This document shows positions 63,024 to 64,000 of a stretch of DNA of 64,000 bases, one piece after another (the first letter of the stretch is position 1; every line of letters begins with the position of its first letter). Both the position numbers and the translations under genes were made by a program. This DNA comes from Prolixibacteraceae bacterium JC049 (lineage in GTDB: Bacteria > Bacteroidota > Bacteroidia > Bacteroidales > Prolixibacteraceae): the NCBI GenBank assembly GCA_023369685.1, contig SACZ01000002.1, forward strand, positions 372,001 to 436,000. The letters run 5' to 3'. The notes below the pieces were generated by a model. It had not been told where the DNA came from. It did not search any database and was given only the letters and a program-made list of their open reading frames with translations.

Positions 63024-64000
63024 TTGGCAAAAGCAAAGAAATATGTGGAAACACCACTCATGAAGCAGTATTACGAAATCAAATCGAAACATCCCGATGC
63101 TGTTCTTCTGTTTAGAGTGGGCGACTTTTACGAGACGTTTGGAGAGGATGCTATTAAGGCGGCCGAAATATTGGGAATTACATTAACAAAAAGAGCCAAC
63201 GGAGCGGCCAGCTTTGTTGAATTGGCTGGTTTTCCGCATCATGCTTTGGACACCTACTTGCCCAAATTAGTGCGTGCTGGTCAGCGCGTAGCCATTTGCG
63301 AGCAACTGGAAGATCCCAAGAAAACCAAGAAAATTGTAAAGCGTGGAATTACCGAATTGGTAACTCCGGGGGTTTCCATCGATGACAATATTTTAGAGCA
63401 CCGTGAAAATAACTTTCTGGCCTCGGTACATATCGACAAACAAGTAGCAGGAGTTGCATTCCTCGATATTTCAACAGGAGAATTCCTTACTGCTGAAGGA
63501 AGTCACGAGTATATCGATAAGCTACTGAACAGCTTTCAGCCTAAAGAGGTACTTTTTCAAAGAGGAAAAGACAAACTCTTTGAGGCACTGTTTGGGAATA
63601 AATTCTACACTTATAAACTGGACGATTGGGTTTACACCGAAGAAGCGGCTAATGACCGATTGATGCGCCATTTCGAAACCACATCGCTAAAAGGATTTGG
63701 TGTTCAAAACTTGCACAACGGAGTAATTGCAGCGGGTGCCATTTTGCAGTACCTCGATATCACCCAACACAATCACGTTAGACACATTGCATCGTTGTCG
63801 CGTATCGAGGAAGATCACTATGTGTGGCTCGATCGATTTACCATTCGAAATCTGGAATTGTTCCACTCTATCAACGAAGGAGCCAGCACACTTATTCAGG
63901 TTATCGACAAGACCATTTCACCAATGGGATCGCGTTTATTAAAACGCTGGGTAGCCCTTCCATTGAAAGACGTAAAAGTGATTAACGAACGTCTGGAAGT
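63024..64000 (+). CDS. mutS: DNA mismatch repair protein MutS, 5' part
   Basis: About 325 codons of mutS are present; the gene continues past the right edge. The N-terminal domain I is complete with [16 protein letters not shown], including the Phe-x-Glu mismatch-reading motif (FYE), [10 protein letters not shown] and [19 protein letters not shown]. Domain II ([13 protein letters not shown]) and the start of the lever region follow. The family N-terminus [11 protein letters not shown] begins before the first ATG at 63060, so the TTG at 63024, giving [15 protein letters not shown], is the likely start. MutS detects base mismatches with MutL. Confidence 0.93.
   Translation, partial: MAKAKKYVETPLMKQYYEIKSKHPDAVLLFRVGDFYETFGEDAIKAAEILGITLTKRANGAASFVELAGFPHHALDTYLPKLVRAGQRVAICEQLEDPKKTKKIVKRGITELVTPGVSIDDNILEHRENNFLASVHIDKQVAGVAFLDISTGEFLTAEGSHEYIDKLLNSFQPKEVLFQRGKDKLFEALFGNKFYTYKLDDWVYTEEAANDRLMRHFETTSLKGFGVQNLHNGVIAAGAILQYLDITQHNHVRHIASLSRIEEDHYVWLDRFTIRNLELFHSINEGASTLIQVIDKTISPMGSRLLKRWVALPLKDVKVINERLE

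Overview
The window looks like chromosomal DNA of a marine or environmental Bacteroidota, probably of the order Marinilabiliales. The signs are low GC, several gaps carrying the Bacteroidota -7 promoter element TAnnTTTG, a gliding-motility lipoprotein (GldH), a one-piece SecDF, PSP1/RicT proteins, SPOR, TonB and LamG-type surface proteins, and glycoside hydrolases typical of the phylum. The order is inferred from gene content only. No rRNA, tRNA, CRISPR array or full-length insertion sequence was seen.

Layout. (1) 1-19577, almost all minus strand: housekeeping and envelope genes. They include an alkyltransferase-like repair protein, trmB, gldH, ricT and holB; a beta-barrel, ruvC and a TPR protein; serS; a TIGR02757 protein, a LolD-like ATPase, a CaCA antiporter and tatA; secDF; and a pair made of a Tat-exported Gfo/Idh/MocA oxidoreductase and a tetraheme cytochrome fused to a SUMF1 domain. 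A 228-bp non-coding MITE-like element with 17-bp perfect terminal inverted repeats and a 10-bp target duplication lies between serS and the TIGR02757 gene. (2) 20064-35950, plus strand: a TonB receptor, a REC-PAS-PAS histidine kinase, a membrane-spanning LamG-AraC regulator, and four exported glycan-active proteins (GH89, GH36-like, DUF2961/GH172, and a large clan-D-like protein). (3) 36114-41641: a membrane protein, a SPOR lipoprotein, and a PhoR/PhoB-like pair divergent from a PiT phosphate transporter. (4) 42372-48635, plus strand: an unusual five-gene accessory cassette. It encodes a phosphatidylserine-decarboxylase-like pyruvoyl enzyme, an exported Ntn amide hydrolase, a propeller-like protein, a nucleoside-phosphorylase-like protein and a large protein resembling the uracil-DNA glycosylase superfamily with putative Fe-S cysteines. 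About 670 bp of non-coding DNA with two inverted repeats precedes it. This is the best candidate for an undescribed system. (5) 48729-64000: a DUF4105 protein; a second ricT in an operon with two tRNA-modifying enzymes (trhO, dus); hemG-hemN; a GH2 beta-mannosidase; asnS; rpoN; and the start of mutS.

How the genes fit together. Both RicT paralogues sit beside tRNA-modification genes. The four-gene hydrolase run follows a regulator that can bridge the inner membrane, which suggests local sensing of a periplasmic glycan. The kinase/regulator pair next to PiT suggests phosphate control. The five-gene cassette combines amine-forming, amide-cleaving and N-glycosidic-bond chemistries and could be a small-molecule pathway or a defence-like module. 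Its function cannot be fixed from sequence alone.
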